Below are positions 9,741-18,318 of a stretch of 64,000 bases of DNA, one piece after another. The stretch comes from Cytophagales bacterium. GTDB taxonomy: Bacteria; Bacteroidota; Bacteroidia; Cytophagales; Cyclobacteriaceae. A model generated the notes under the pieces. It was not told the origin of the DNA. It searched no databases and saw only the letters and a list, made by a program, of their open reading frames with translations. Within the stretch, counting starts at the first letter, position 1; the number at the start of each line of letters is the position of its first letter. The stretch covers positions 62,001-126,000 of the forward strand of contig JAKSDO010000187.1 in assembly GCA_022360055.1 (NCBI GenBank), given 5' to 3'. The translations under genes were made by a program, and so were the position numbers.

Positions 9741-11871
9741 CAAAAAAAAAGAAAAGAGGAGGAAAAAACGCCGGATACAGCGATCTAAAAATGCTGATAC
9801 GGGAAATACTCAACGATCAACATAACAGAAGAATATCCCATAAACAATTAATCAAAAAGCTGGGCGTCAAGGATAAGAAAACAAAACATGCCATAAAATC
9901 GATTTTGAACGAACTTTCCAAAAATAAGCCTAAACCTGAAAGATCCGGGGCGGCGGTTTCCGGAAGAGAGATCATCGGGAAAGTTGATTTTGTGAATCCA
10001 AGGTTGGCCTATATTATTTCGGATGAATTGGATACGGATGTAATTGTAAAAGCCGAACACCTGAAATTCGCCCTTGATGACGATACCGTCAAAGTACAAT
10101 TGTTCCAATCGCGATCAAAGTCGGGAAGAATTGAAGGAAAAGTAATCGAGATTATTAACCGATACAGAAAAGAATTTGTGGGTCGTATCGAAGTATCGGC
10201 CAACTATGCATTTGTAATTCCGGATTTTAAGAAAATGCACTACGATATTTTTATCGCATCCGAAAATCTTAAAAAAGCACGACATGATGACAAGGTAGTT
10301 GTAGAGATCACCAATTGGCCCGGACCGGACAAAAGCCCCGAAGGTAAGGTGGTTAAGGTTCTTGGGAAATCCGGTGAAAATGAAGCTGAAATACATTCCA
10401 TCATGGCTGAATTCGGACTGCCCTTCAAATTCCCGGACAACCTGGTAAGGCAGGCCAACAAAATCCCCGATGGTGTAACTCATGATGAAATCCTGGCCCG
10501 AAAAGATTTCAGAGAAATCCTCACCTTTACGATTGATCCTCAAGATGCCAAGGACTTTGACGATGCACTGTCATTAAGGAAATTGTCCAACGGTTATTGG
10601 AGGTGGGCGTACATATTGCCGATGTCACGCATTATATCCAACCAAATTCATTACTCGAGGACGAGGCCGCAGACCGCGCAACCTCAGTCTATCTGGTGGA
10701 TCGCACAATTCCGATGCTGCCCGAACGGATCTCCAATGAACTGTGTTCCTTGCGGCCGTATGAAGATAAGCTGACCTTTTCAGCGATCTTCGAGCTGGAT
10801 GAAAATGCGCATATCAAACAGGAATGGTTTGGCAAAACGGTGATCCATTCCAACAGAAGATTTACCTACGAAGAAGCCCAGGAGCGGATCGAAAAGAAAA
10901 ATGGGGACTTCTTCACCGAATTGGTTACACTCAACGAGCTTGCCCTGAAACTAAGAGTTGAAAGGTTCATGCGAGGGTCCATCAATTTTGAAACCACGGA
11001 AGTAAAATTTGACCTGGATGAACATGGCAAACCGATCGGAATCAAGACTAAAGAGCGAAAAGATGCTCATAAACTCATTGAAGAATTCATGCTCCTGGCA
11101 AATAAGCGCGTTGCAGAGTTTGTCTATCATATGAAAAAGGGCAAAAATAGAAATACCTTTGTTTACCGTACACATGACTATCCGGACATTGAAAAACTGA
11201 ATGCCTTTTCCGTTTTTGCCAAGAAATTCGGACACGAACTCCAAGTAAACGAGGCGGCTATTTCCACCTCATTAAACAATCTTATTGAAGATATTGATGG
11301 AAAACCGGAGCAAAATGTATTGCAAACTTTGGCGATCCGCTCTATGGCCAAGGCAAAATACACCACAGAAGCCAAAGGACATTTCGGATTGGCATTTCCC
11401 CATTATGCCCATTTTACATCACCTATTCGCCGTTATCCGGATATGATGGTCCACCGGTTGTTGCTTCATTATTTGAGTGACGGTCAATCCCTGTCCGAGA
11501 CCGCTTTTGAAAAAAAGTGTCAGCACTCCTCCGAGATGGAAAAAAGAGCTGCGGATGCCGAGCGCGCTTCCGTCAAATACAAGCAGGTCGAATTTATGGA
11601 AACCATGACCGGCCAGGAGTTTGACGGCATTGTTTCCGGTGTCTCAGAATGGGGGATTTACGTAGAAATAACCAAGACTAAATGTGAGGGCATGATACGT
11701 CTGTCCGATTTGGAGGGTGATTACTACTTTCATGATCCTAACAACTATTGTGTGATCGGTCAAAACCACGGGAAAGTCATTACGCTAGGAGATGACATTC
11801 GGGTGAAAGTGATCAAGACCGATATCAACCGCAGAATCATTGATCTGGAGTTGATCGAACACAATAAATAA
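9737..11871 (+). pseudogene. rnr: Ribonuclease R, interrupted by a one-base frameshift near 10600
   Basis: RNase R degrades structured RNA 3' to 5'. Two overlapping frames together make a full-length enzyme of about 711 residues. The first (9737 onward) holds a basic N-terminus, winged-helix and cold-shock domains, and the catalytic start of the RNB domain, with aspartates in DPQDAKDFDDA at residues 267-276. It leaves the homologous frame right after W288. The second resumes with EVGVHIADVTHYI and holds the rest of RNB and the C-terminal S1 domain. One extra G at the GG of 10599-10600 would restore tat-tgg-gag-gtg. This may be a true mutation or a base lost in sequencing. The start overlaps the ABC gene stop (ATGA). 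As it stands, the product would lack most of the catalytic domain. Confidence 0.93.
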
Positions 11872-12031
11872 TTCCTGAGATGGATGAAGCGGACGGCCGG
11901 GAATCCGGAAAAGAGGCCGGGCCTGATCCGCCAATCCCCGGACGAATTTATTTTACTTGTCCGGGAAACGCGTGATGATTCCATACGATGCAGATAACAT
12001 CACCGGTCCGCGACAACATAAACCAGCCGAA

Positions 12032-13105
12032 TCAATCGGTCCTTTTCCTTCTCAAAAACGGAATGATCAGCGCCACAACGACGATAAATCCTGAAACGAT
12101 ATAGGCCCATTGATTTGTGACTTTTGATTCTGCATGCATCACGAAATCACTGTCCATAAACTTTATGATATCCATCTCCCACGCCAGGGTATCTTCTCGG
12201 ATAATTTCTGCATTCGTGTCAATTAATTGACCGGGCATGATCATCTCATTATTATAATCCGCACCGAATCCCGACAGTATTTCTTTTTCATATTTTTCAT
12301 CCAGCCTTGCTTGTTGTACCCGGTGATACAATTGCGACAAGTCAGCGGAATCAAGTCCCATCTCCACGCCCATCAATTCGGCAAGGTCCGGAATTTCCAA
12401 ATCATCACCCAGAGCCAGGGAGATCATCTTCTTTGATCCTTCATCGATCCTTTTGCTTATGGAATCCTTCAAGGTTTTTACCCGGATCTCATCCAAATCT
12501 ATAATATGCAATGAATCCGCCAACCTGATTATATCATCAAAGGCCAATGAGTAAATATTGTCGTGCAACCAATAACCAAAACGCTCTTCAATATTCCCGA
12601 TAAGCGAATTCCTCGCCTTGGCGTCCAGTCCGGCGAGCAAGGGATGTTCTTCTGAATCCATTTTAAAGGATTCTGCCTCCTCCTTGGTCATGTAATTGGT
12701 AATCGGAATTTCAGTAAGTATGCCTTTGTAAGTTTCGCTGTATTCAAATACGGTATAAAACCACCTGAATTTTTTTATAAGTTCTACTTTTCGCTTATAG
12801 ACTTTTAATGCGCTTTCATCATCGGAATACATCGAATTCAACGCACCGACAGATTCAAACACCTTGAGCAAGACGGCTGTGGAATCGTTGATATTTTCCA
12901 GGAGCCAGGAATTGTCGATGGGTACGGGGACATCAAATTTTATACTATCAATTCCCTTGAATTTTCTCGGATCAAAATTACCGATCGTCCGGATGCAGCT
13001 TCCATCCCTGTTGATCTTGGTGGTTACATTTTCCGTTTCCGGACAACCTGCCAGAAATGGCAATACAGCTATGCCAAAAATAAATAAGAGCTTCGTTTTT
13101 TTCAT
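12032..13105 (-). CDS. Lipoprotein of unknown function with C-terminal membrane anchor
   Basis: I place the start at the ATG ending at 13105, because a signal peptide then begins at once (MKKTKLLFIFGIAVL...LAGC). A start 14 codons earlier would bury it. Cysteine in LAGC is the likely lipidation site. The mature 330-residue part is charged and mostly helical, and the C-terminus has one membrane helix (AYIVSGFIVVVALIIPFL) followed by RRKR. A lipoprotein with such a tail anchor is uncommon. It follows the sigma/anti-sigma pair on the same strand, and so may sense envelope state, but this is inference. Family not recognised. Confidence 0.75.
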   Translation of the reverse strand: MKKTKLLFIFGIAVLPFLAGCPETENVTTKINRDGSCIRTIGNFDPRKFKGIDSIKFDVPVPIDNSWLLENINDSTAVLLKVFESVGALNSMYSDDESALKVYKRKVELIKKFRWFYTVFEYSETYKGILTEIPITNYMTKEEAESFKMDSEEHPLLAGLDAKARNSLIGNIEERFGYWLHDNIYSLAFDDIIRLADSLHIIDLDEIRVKTLKDSISKRIDEGSKKMISLALGDDLEIPDLAELMGVEMGLDSADLSQLYHRVQQARLDEKYEKEILSGFGADYNNEMIMPGQLIDTNAEIIREDTLAWEMDIIKFMDSDFVMHAESKVTNQWAYIVSGFIVVVALIIPFLRRKRTD

Positions 13106-13127
13106 TTGTTTAAAATTTGCAGAAACC

Positions 13128-13286
13128 TCACCATGTGCCGTTGACAATCATCATCTTATATGTCTCAATAATTATCTCAGGCATGGCCTGTTTCATCTTT
13201 TTATATTTTTTTAGTTCGCTGACACGCAGAGCAATATAATCATGCTCGTGGGTGTCCTGAATTTGCTCCGGTCCTACCGGTTTCAT
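13128..13286 (-). CDS. 52-codon ORF containing repeat copy B
   Basis: Minus-strand ORF from ATG 13284-13286 to TGA 13128-13130. The protein begins MKPVGPEQIQDTHEHDYIAL and goes on through a lysine-rich stretch (SELKKYKKMKQ) to a short hydrophobic tail. It starts 10 bases after the anti-sigma stop and ends 22 bases before the lipoprotein start, so it fits the operon as a small gene. Its first 28 or so codons are the repeat element also found at 33902-33995 and 60531-60624, where the frame is cut to 32 and 23 codons. It may therefore be the intact form of a small-protein family, or only a reading frame across a structural repeat. Confidence 0.4.
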   Translation of the reverse strand: MKPVGPEQIQDTHEHDYIALRVSELKKYKKMKQAMPEIIIETYKMMIVNGTW

Positions 13287-13287
13287 G
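13196..13287 (-). repeat. Dispersed two-hairpin repeat, copy B
   Basis: Read on the minus strand, this copy differs from copy A (60531-60624) at only about six of 94 positions. It starts CATGAAACCGGTAGGACCGG, where CCGGT and ACCGG pair around AGG. A second longer stem-loop follows, from GACACCCACGAGCA to TGCTCTGCGTGTC around an AT-rich loop. It then runs through an A-rich stretch to an ATG at 13194-13196. It lies between the anti-sigma factor gene and the lipoprotein gene, in the same orientation as both. Confidence 0.85.
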
Positions 13288-13296
13288 ACCATGTTT

Positions 13297-13950
13297 TTAG
13301 ATGTTGATGTTTTCCGGCAACAATTCTGCCTCTTCCAATTCTTTCAAAATCTCCTGATACGTCGCAGGATATTTTTCCTTTAGCATTTTTAGCAACACCG
13401 TGTACCTGATTTGAAGCGACCGGTAATTTCCCAGCAACTCCCGGAACGCTTCATCGCTGTCCGATTGCACCTCCATTCTTCCCTTAAAAAAGGCGTCCAC
13501 ATTCTTCCGGCCCGGTCTGCCCGACTCTTTGGCCACTATATTGGATCCCATGCGCTTTTCAAGAGATTCAATTTTCCGGACAATGATCGTTTGTTGAAAT
13601 ATAAATACTCCGAAGATTACAATGGCGGCCGTGATAAACGAATACCGGGTGATCGGTTGCGTTAATATAAAAATGATGCTGTTGACAAACCTTGAGGCCC
13701 TAACGACCAAATACCTGTTTCTCTTCGATTGAATTTGATCCAAAACCTCATTTCTAAATGCGACGGGATTTATCAATGTTGGCTTAAAGTTTTTTATACG
13801 AGACAGCAGCAGAGCCTGAGATTTTAATTCATCAAGATACCGACGGCACTCATCACAGCTTTCGAGGTGTTTTTTTACAAAGTTTAACTCTTCGGTTTGA
13901 AGCTTGCCTTCGTGATAGTTCTCAATTTTTTGCAGTTGTTTACAGTTCAT
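13297..13950 (-). CDS. Zinc-type anti-sigma factor
   Basis: Membrane anti-sigma factor that should hold the sigma factor encoded just upstream. The start is set at the ATG ending at 13950, which overlaps the sigma gene by 11 bases and begins MNCKQLQKIENYHEGKL. The zinc-finger domain has H28-x3-C32-x2-C35 (HLESCDEC), the ZAS signature. One membrane helix is visible at about 105-125 (SFITAAIVIFGVFIFQQ). The C-terminal part (about 90 residues, with coiled-coil character) would be periplasmic and could sense envelope signals. Length 217 residues. The overlap points to translational coupling with the sigma factor. Confidence 0.85.
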   Translation of the reverse strand: MNCKQLQKIENYHEGKLQTEELNFVKKHLESCDECRRYLDELKSQALLLSRIKNFKPTLINPVAFRNEVLDQIQSKRNRYLVVRASRFVNSIIFILTQPITRYSFITAAIVIFGVFIFQQTIIVRKIESLEKRMGSNIVAKESGRPGRKNVDAFFKGRMEVQSDSDEAFRELLGNYRSLQIRYTVLLKMLKEKYPATYQEILKELEEAELLPENINI

Positions 13951-14518
13951 AGCTTGATGTGTTTTTTTCCTGATCCACAGTTTGTAATATTTGCCGGATG
14001 GATTTCCTGGCATAATAAAGATTGCTTTTAATCCGCCCTTTAGGCATGCCTAAAATTTTGGATATTTCTTCCTGACTCAGCTCCTCCAGGTCATGCAAGA
14101 CAAATACAGCGTGTTGTTTTGGCGACAACCCCCCGGATATGGTCCGGACAAAATCAACAAATTGCTTTTCTTCAAATTCCACTTCAACATTGTTTTGAGT
14201 TGGTTCATGAATGTCCGGGTCCCTTTGTTCGAATATTTGATTTTCCCGCCTCCGTTTTCGCAGCTTGTCCAGGCAGGTATTTGCAATAATTTTATACAAC
14301 CAGGTAGAAAATTTGTAATGACTTTTATAGGTATTCATCTTTCCCCATACCTTAATGAAGCATTCCTGGGAAGCATCATTGGCGTCATCCGCATCGCCAA
14401 TCAGCTTCAGCGCCACAGCATAAACATACGGACTGCAACAATCGATCAGCCTGCCAAATGCCTGTTTATCGCCTTTTTTTACCGATTGGATCAATTGATA
14501 TGGAACTTCGAAGGACAT
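13940..14518 (-). CDS. ECF-type RNA polymerase sigma factor
   Basis: 192 residues with the two ECF regions. Region 2 is at about 20-95 (ECFIKVWGKMNTYKS, KFSTWLYKIIANTCLDKLRK) and binds the core enzyme and -10 element. Region 4 is at about 125-180 (LSPKQHAVFVLHDLEELSQEEI, then SKILGMPKGRIKSNLYYAR) and is a helix-turn-helix for the -35 element. The anti-sigma gene overlaps its end. Likely autoregulated, as most such pairs are, though no recognisable target promoter was identified. Confidence 0.92.
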   Translation of the reverse strand: MSFEVPYQLIQSVKKGDKQAFGRLIDCCSPYVYAVALKLIGDADDANDASQECFIKVWGKMNTYKSHYKFSTWLYKIIANTCLDKLRKRRRENQIFEQRDPDIHEPTQNNVEVEFEEKQFVDFVRTISGGLSPKQHAVFVLHDLEELSQEEISKILGMPKGRIKSNLYYARKSIRQILQTVDQEKNTSSYEL

Positions 14519-14975
14519 AAAGTTGATTATCGTTTGTTCTGATACGCTGCAAAACCGATCCGGTCAAATCATAATGGAAAAAAATTTAAGTTTAGCAGAA
14601 TTTTATCAACATTCCACGACCATTTGTCATTTGAAAAATGAACTTGTCTTTGGAGCCTGAAATTTTTCCATGCTCCGGAGATTTGATCATTTCCAGTGGA
14701 TTCCAGTTGAAGAAACTAAAGGTAGCCATTAATTGGTACCGGAGCACCTTTTCCTGCCTTCACTCAATTAATACCGCGCGCTGGCACTCCATTTTAACAA
14801 TTTTTAACATTTCGGGCAATCTGTCCCTACCGGGCGATATGCCCAAAAAAACCTTAAAATCATCGGCCTTTCTGGTATTTTCAATAGTTTTTATCTTTGG
14901 ATTACTGCTTTGAAATTGTTGAATTTTTAAGCCTTCATTATTATACTTGCACCTCAAAAATCTAATAGTCAAAAA
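14519..14975. other. Divergent intergenic region
   Basis: 457 bases between the sigma factor (minus) and gldA (plus). It should carry promoters for both sides. A candidate gldA promoter is seen at 14919-14949. A 91-codon frame at 14638-14913 has no homology I recognise and unusual composition, and I do not call it a gene. Confidence 0.5.
14919..14949 (+). promoter_or_regulatory. Candidate promoter of gldA
   Basis: TTG at 14919-14921, a 20-base gap, then TATACTTG at 14942-14949, one base off the TAnnTTTG consensus. The gldA ATG follows 26 bases after the -7 box. Spacing and composition fit the Bacteroidota housekeeping promoter. Confidence 0.5.
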
Positions 14976-15902
14976 ATGGCAATACTTATTGAAAATCTTA
15001 CGAAAGTTTACGGTGATCAGAAGGCTGTTGACAACATCTCATTTGAGATAAAAACAGGTGAAGTTGTGGGTTTTCTCGGTCCAAACGGAGCCGGAAAAAG
15101 TACAACGATGAAAATGATCACATGCTATATGGCGCCTACTGCCGGAAAAATATTCCTTGAAGGACTGGACGTAGACAAAGACCCGGAAGAGATCAAAAAG
15201 AAAATTGGCTATTTACCGGAAAACAATCCGCTCTATACGGATATGGCAATAATTGACTATTTGAAATTTTGTGCCGATATCCAGGGTGTGGAAAAGTCGC
15301 AGGTGAACGAAAAGATTCATAAAATGGTGGATTTGTGCGGCCTCAATCTCGAGCGTCACAAGAGGATTGGAGAATTATCGAAAGGATACCGGCAACGGGT
15401 GGGGCTTGCCCAGGCGATGATACATGATCCGGAGGTTCTGGTGCTCGATGAGCCTACTACGGGTTTGGATCCGAATCAGATTATTGAAATCAGAAAACTG
15501 ATCAAGGAACTGGGCAAAGAAAAAACAGTAATTCTCAGTTCGCACATCCTTTCGGAAGTCGAAGCCACCTGTGACAGGATCCTTATTATAAATAAAGGTA
15601 AAATCGTAGCGGACGGCACTTCAGAAACATTGCGCGGACAAGCCCAGGGGAAAGAAATGATCAAGGTGCAGATTGATGCTTCCAATGGCGCTGACATCAA
15701 AAAAACACTGCTTGGACTGGCCTCTGTAGAATCGGTGAAAGCGCTGGATGAAAAAGAGAATTACTTCTTGATTCAAAGCAAACCCGAACACACTTCCCGA
15801 AAGGATGTTTTTGACGCTTGTGTAAAAAACAAGTGGTATCTAATGGAGCTTACGGGAATCGAAACCAAGCTTGAGGATGTATTCCGCGAAGTTACGAACT
15901 AA
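14976..15902 (+). CDS. gldA: Gliding-type ABC exporter ATPase GldA
   Basis: ATP-binding subunit of the Gld ABC complex. The 308-residue protein has Walker A GPNGAGKST, signature LSKGYRQRV and Walker B VLVLDEPTTGLDP, and the typical MKMITCYMAPTAG and GYLPENNPLYTDM segments of GldA-like proteins. Its partners, GldF and GldG, follow on the same strand. In flavobacteria this complex is linked with gliding, but in other Bacteroidota it occurs without proven motility, so motility cannot be concluded here. Confidence 0.85.
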   Translation: MAILIENLTKVYGDQKAVDNISFEIKTGEVVGFLGPNGAGKSTTMKMITCYMAPTAGKIFLEGLDVDKDPEEIKKKIGYLPENNPLYTDMAIIDYLKFCADIQGVEKSQVNEKIHKMVDLCGLNLERHKRIGELSKGYRQRVGLAQAMIHDPEVLVLDEPTTGLDPNQIIEIRKLIKELGKEKTVILSSHILSEVEATCDRILIINKGKIVADGTSETLRGQAQGKEMIKVQIDASNGADIKKTLLGLASVESVKALDEKENYFLIQSKPEHTSRKDVFDACVKNKWYLMELTGIETKLEDVFREVTN

Positions 15903-16028
15903 CGGAATTTGCCGTAGATATGAACCTCGCGGGGAGATAAAAACGCAAAGGAATCCCGGCATTTTGACCTTGCCGGCTTGGCTGTATAAATTTAAAAATG
16001 TTGAACGTTAAAATAAATAAAATATAAA

Positions 16029-16754
16029 ATGAGAAGTATTTGGGTAATCACCAAAAGAGAGCTGACTTCCTATTTCGATTCACTCATCGCATATCTGATG
16101 ATCATCATCTTTCTGATTCTGAGTGGAATTTTTACATGGCTATATGGGAGCACCATCTTTTTAGTCGGTCAGGCTGACCTTCAGGTATTTTTTGGAATTA
16201 GCTATTGGACACTTTTCTTTTTTATACCTGCAATCACCATGCGGTCTTTAGCCGAAGAAAATCGTTCCGGAACTATTGAGTTGTTGAGCACAAAAGCTGT
16301 TTCCGATTGGCAGATCGTTGTTGGCAAATTCCTGGCCAGTGTCCTATTGCTCGTAATTGCTCTGGCTTGCACCATTCCATATTACATATCTGTTGCAAAA
16401 CTGGGTAATGTGGATCACGGAGCAATTATCGGAGGATATTTTGGGTTACTGCTCATGAGCGCCATGTACATCAGCATTGGAATTTTTTCCAGCAGCCTTA
16501 CGAACAATCAGATTGTCGCATTTCTGCTGGCACTGTTTATCGGAGCATTTTTCCATATTCTTTTCCAATTTATGGCCTCGGGCTCAACAGGACTAATTGG
16601 AGGAATCCTGGATTATTTAAGCGTGAGAACTCACTATGACTCGTTGAGCAGAGGAGTCGTGGATACCCGGGATTTAATCTATTTCGGAAGCTTTATACTG
16701 GTTGGTTTAGTTCTTTCTCAAACCATGCTTTCCAAGCGCAACTGGCACAATTAA
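16029..16754 (+). CDS. gldF: ABC exporter permease GldF
   Basis: 241-residue integral membrane protein with about six helices, of the ABC-2 permease type. The opening WVITKRELTSYFDSLIAYLM and the RSLAEENRSGTIELLSTKAV segment are typical of GldF. It lies between gldA and gldG. The 126-base gap after gldA contains a short inverted repeat (CCGGCA/TGCCGG near 15957-15977) and an AT-rich stretch, and may hold an internal signal. An RNA processing site or a weak terminator are alternatives. Confidence 0.85.
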   Translation: MRSIWVITKRELTSYFDSLIAYLMIIIFLILSGIFTWLYGSTIFLVGQADLQVFFGISYWTLFFFIPAITMRSLAEENRSGTIELLSTKAVSDWQIVVGKFLASVLLLVIALACTIPYYISVAKLGNVDHGAIIGGYFGLLLMSAMYISIGIFSSSLTNNQIVAFLLALFIGAFFHILFQFMASGSTGLIGGILDYLSVRTHYDSLSRGVVDTRDLIYFGSFILVGLVLSQTMLSKRNWHN

Positions 16755-16775
16755 AAGCACAAAAGACCTAAGAAG

Positions 16776-18293
16776 ATGAAACGAAACAAAGTAATAACTC
16801 AACTATTCATATTTATCGGTATCCTCGTGGTTATAAATATGATCTCGGAACAATTGTTCCTGAGGCTGGATTTTACTGCCGATAAAAGATATACGCTAAG
16901 CACTGCTACCAAGGATATCCTTGAAGACCTGGACGATGTGATTACGGTTACAGCCTACTTTACAAAGGATCTGCCGCCCCAGCTCCAAAAATCCAGGAAG
17001 GATTTTGAAGACTTGCTCGTAGAATATGAAAACCGGTCGGATGGCAATGTTGTGTACGAGTTTATCAATCCCAATGAAAACGAAGCGGAAGAGCAGAATG
17101 CCCAGCAAAAAGGCATAAGCCCTGTAATGGTAAACGTCACGGAAAAAGACCAGGTGAAACAGTTGAGAGCATATCTCGGGGCGGTGTTGCAAATGGGGGA
17201 AAAATCCGAAATCATACCGATGATCCAACCAGGGGCCGGTATGGAATATTCGTTGACTACGGCAATTAAGAAAATATCTGTTGTGGACAAACCGAAGATC
17301 GCATTCCTTCAAGGACATGGCGAGCCGTCGCCAAATGCCTCCGTGCAGGTATTGCAGCAGCTTTCGGTGCTGTACGACGTAGAGCCATATACCATTACCG
17401 ATACGGCTGATATTCCAACGTTTTATAAGACCATAGCCATTGTAAATCCGACGGACACATTTCCGCAGGAAGATTTTGCCAAGCTGGATAAGTATCTGAG
17501 TACGGGAGGAGGCATCTATTTAGCTTACAGCAATTTACAAACAGACCTGCAATCTCAGTATTTAAGTACCCTTCCGGATATTGGAATCATGGGGTGGTTG
17601 GCCGACAAAGGTATCACGATGAACAATCAGTACGTAATTGACGCAAATTGCGGGGCTGTGACTGTAAGGCAACAGAGCGGCATGTTTATCATGAACCGCC
17701 AGATAGAATTTCCATATTTTCCAATTCTTTCAAAGTTTTCCGAGCACCCGGCAGCAAGAGGGCTGGAAGGTGTTATTATGCCGTTTGTCAGCTCAATTTC
17801 TTTTCTGCCTAAAGACTCCGCCGTAAATATTCAACCGTTGGTATTCTCATCCGAAAACTCGGGCGTGGTAAGTGCGCCGGTATTTATTGATATTCAAAAA
17901 CAATGGTCCGAAAGCGATTTCAACGCGCCCAGCCAGGTGGTAGCGATTGCCGCCGAGGGTCCGTTGTTCGGAACGGCAAACTCAAAAATGGTCGTCATCG
18001 CCAATGGCGCATTTGCGGTAAATGGCGAAGGCCAACAGCAGCAACAAGTGAACCAGGACAATGTGAATCTGGCTTCCAATGCCATCGATTGGTTATCCGA
18101 CGATACCGGGTTAATCGATCTCAGAACTAAGGGCATTACCTCCCGTCCCTTAGAGCAAATCGACGACACAAAGAGAAATCTGTATAAATACGGAAATGTA
18201 GCGCTTCCGATATTATTAATGATCGGCATTGCTTTATACAGGCGTCAAAGATTTGCCAGAAAGCGTCAATCATGGATACAAGGCAATTATTAG
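16776..18293 (+). CDS. gldG: GldG-family ABC-associated protein
   Basis: 505 residues with one N-terminal membrane helix (about 8-25), a large periplasmic or extracytoplasmic domain of the GldG/ABC-type uncharacterised transport family (with AYFTKDLPPQL, AFLQGHGE and GGIYLAYSNL segments), and a C-terminal helix (PILLMIGIALY) ending in basic residues. It starts 21 bases after gldF. It is thought to work with GldF and GldA as one transport unit. Confidence 0.85.
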   Translation: MKRNKVITQLFIFIGILVVINMISEQLFLRLDFTADKRYTLSTATKDILEDLDDVITVTAYFTKDLPPQLQKSRKDFEDLLVEYENRSDGNVVYEFINPNENEAEEQNAQQKGISPVMVNVTEKDQVKQLRAYLGAVLQMGEKSEIIPMIQPGAGMEYSLTTAIKKISVVDKPKIAFLQGHGEPSPNASVQVLQQLSVLYDVEPYTITDTADIPTFYKTIAIVNPTDTFPQEDFAKLDKYLSTGGGIYLAYSNLQTDLQSQYLSTLPDIGIMGWLADKGITMNNQYVIDANCGAVTVRQQSGMFIMNRQIEFPYFPILSKFSEHPAARGLEGVIMPFVSSISFLPKDSAVNIQPLVFSSENSGVVSAPVFIDIQKQWSESDFNAPSQVVAIAAEGPLFGTANSKMVVIANGAFAVNGEGQQQQQVNQDNVNLASNAIDWLSDDTGLIDLRTKGITSRPLEQIDDTKRNLYKYGNVALPILLMIGIALYRRQRFARKRQSWIQGNY

Positions 18294-18318
18294 TAGTAAC
18301 TTTAAAAAAAGAACAACA

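Noticed and set aside
11880-11975. A 31-codon frame directly after rnr
   Set aside because: Too short and proline/glycine-biased, with no neighbours on the same strand to support it.
14638-14913. A 91-codon plus-strand frame between the sigma factor and gldA
   Set aside because: It has no recognisable family, lies in the divergent promoter region, and its N-terminal part has poor codon pattern. The hydrophobic end comes from the AT-rich promoter sequence.
15900-16028. Inverted repeat CCGGCA/TGCCGG between gldA and gldF as a terminator
   Set aside because: No T run follows, and the downstream genes clearly belong with gldA. It may be a processing site only.
18229-18318. Longer N-terminus for the DUF4340 protein
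   Set aside because: It would overlap gldG by 65 bases and put 30 polar residues before the signal anchor.
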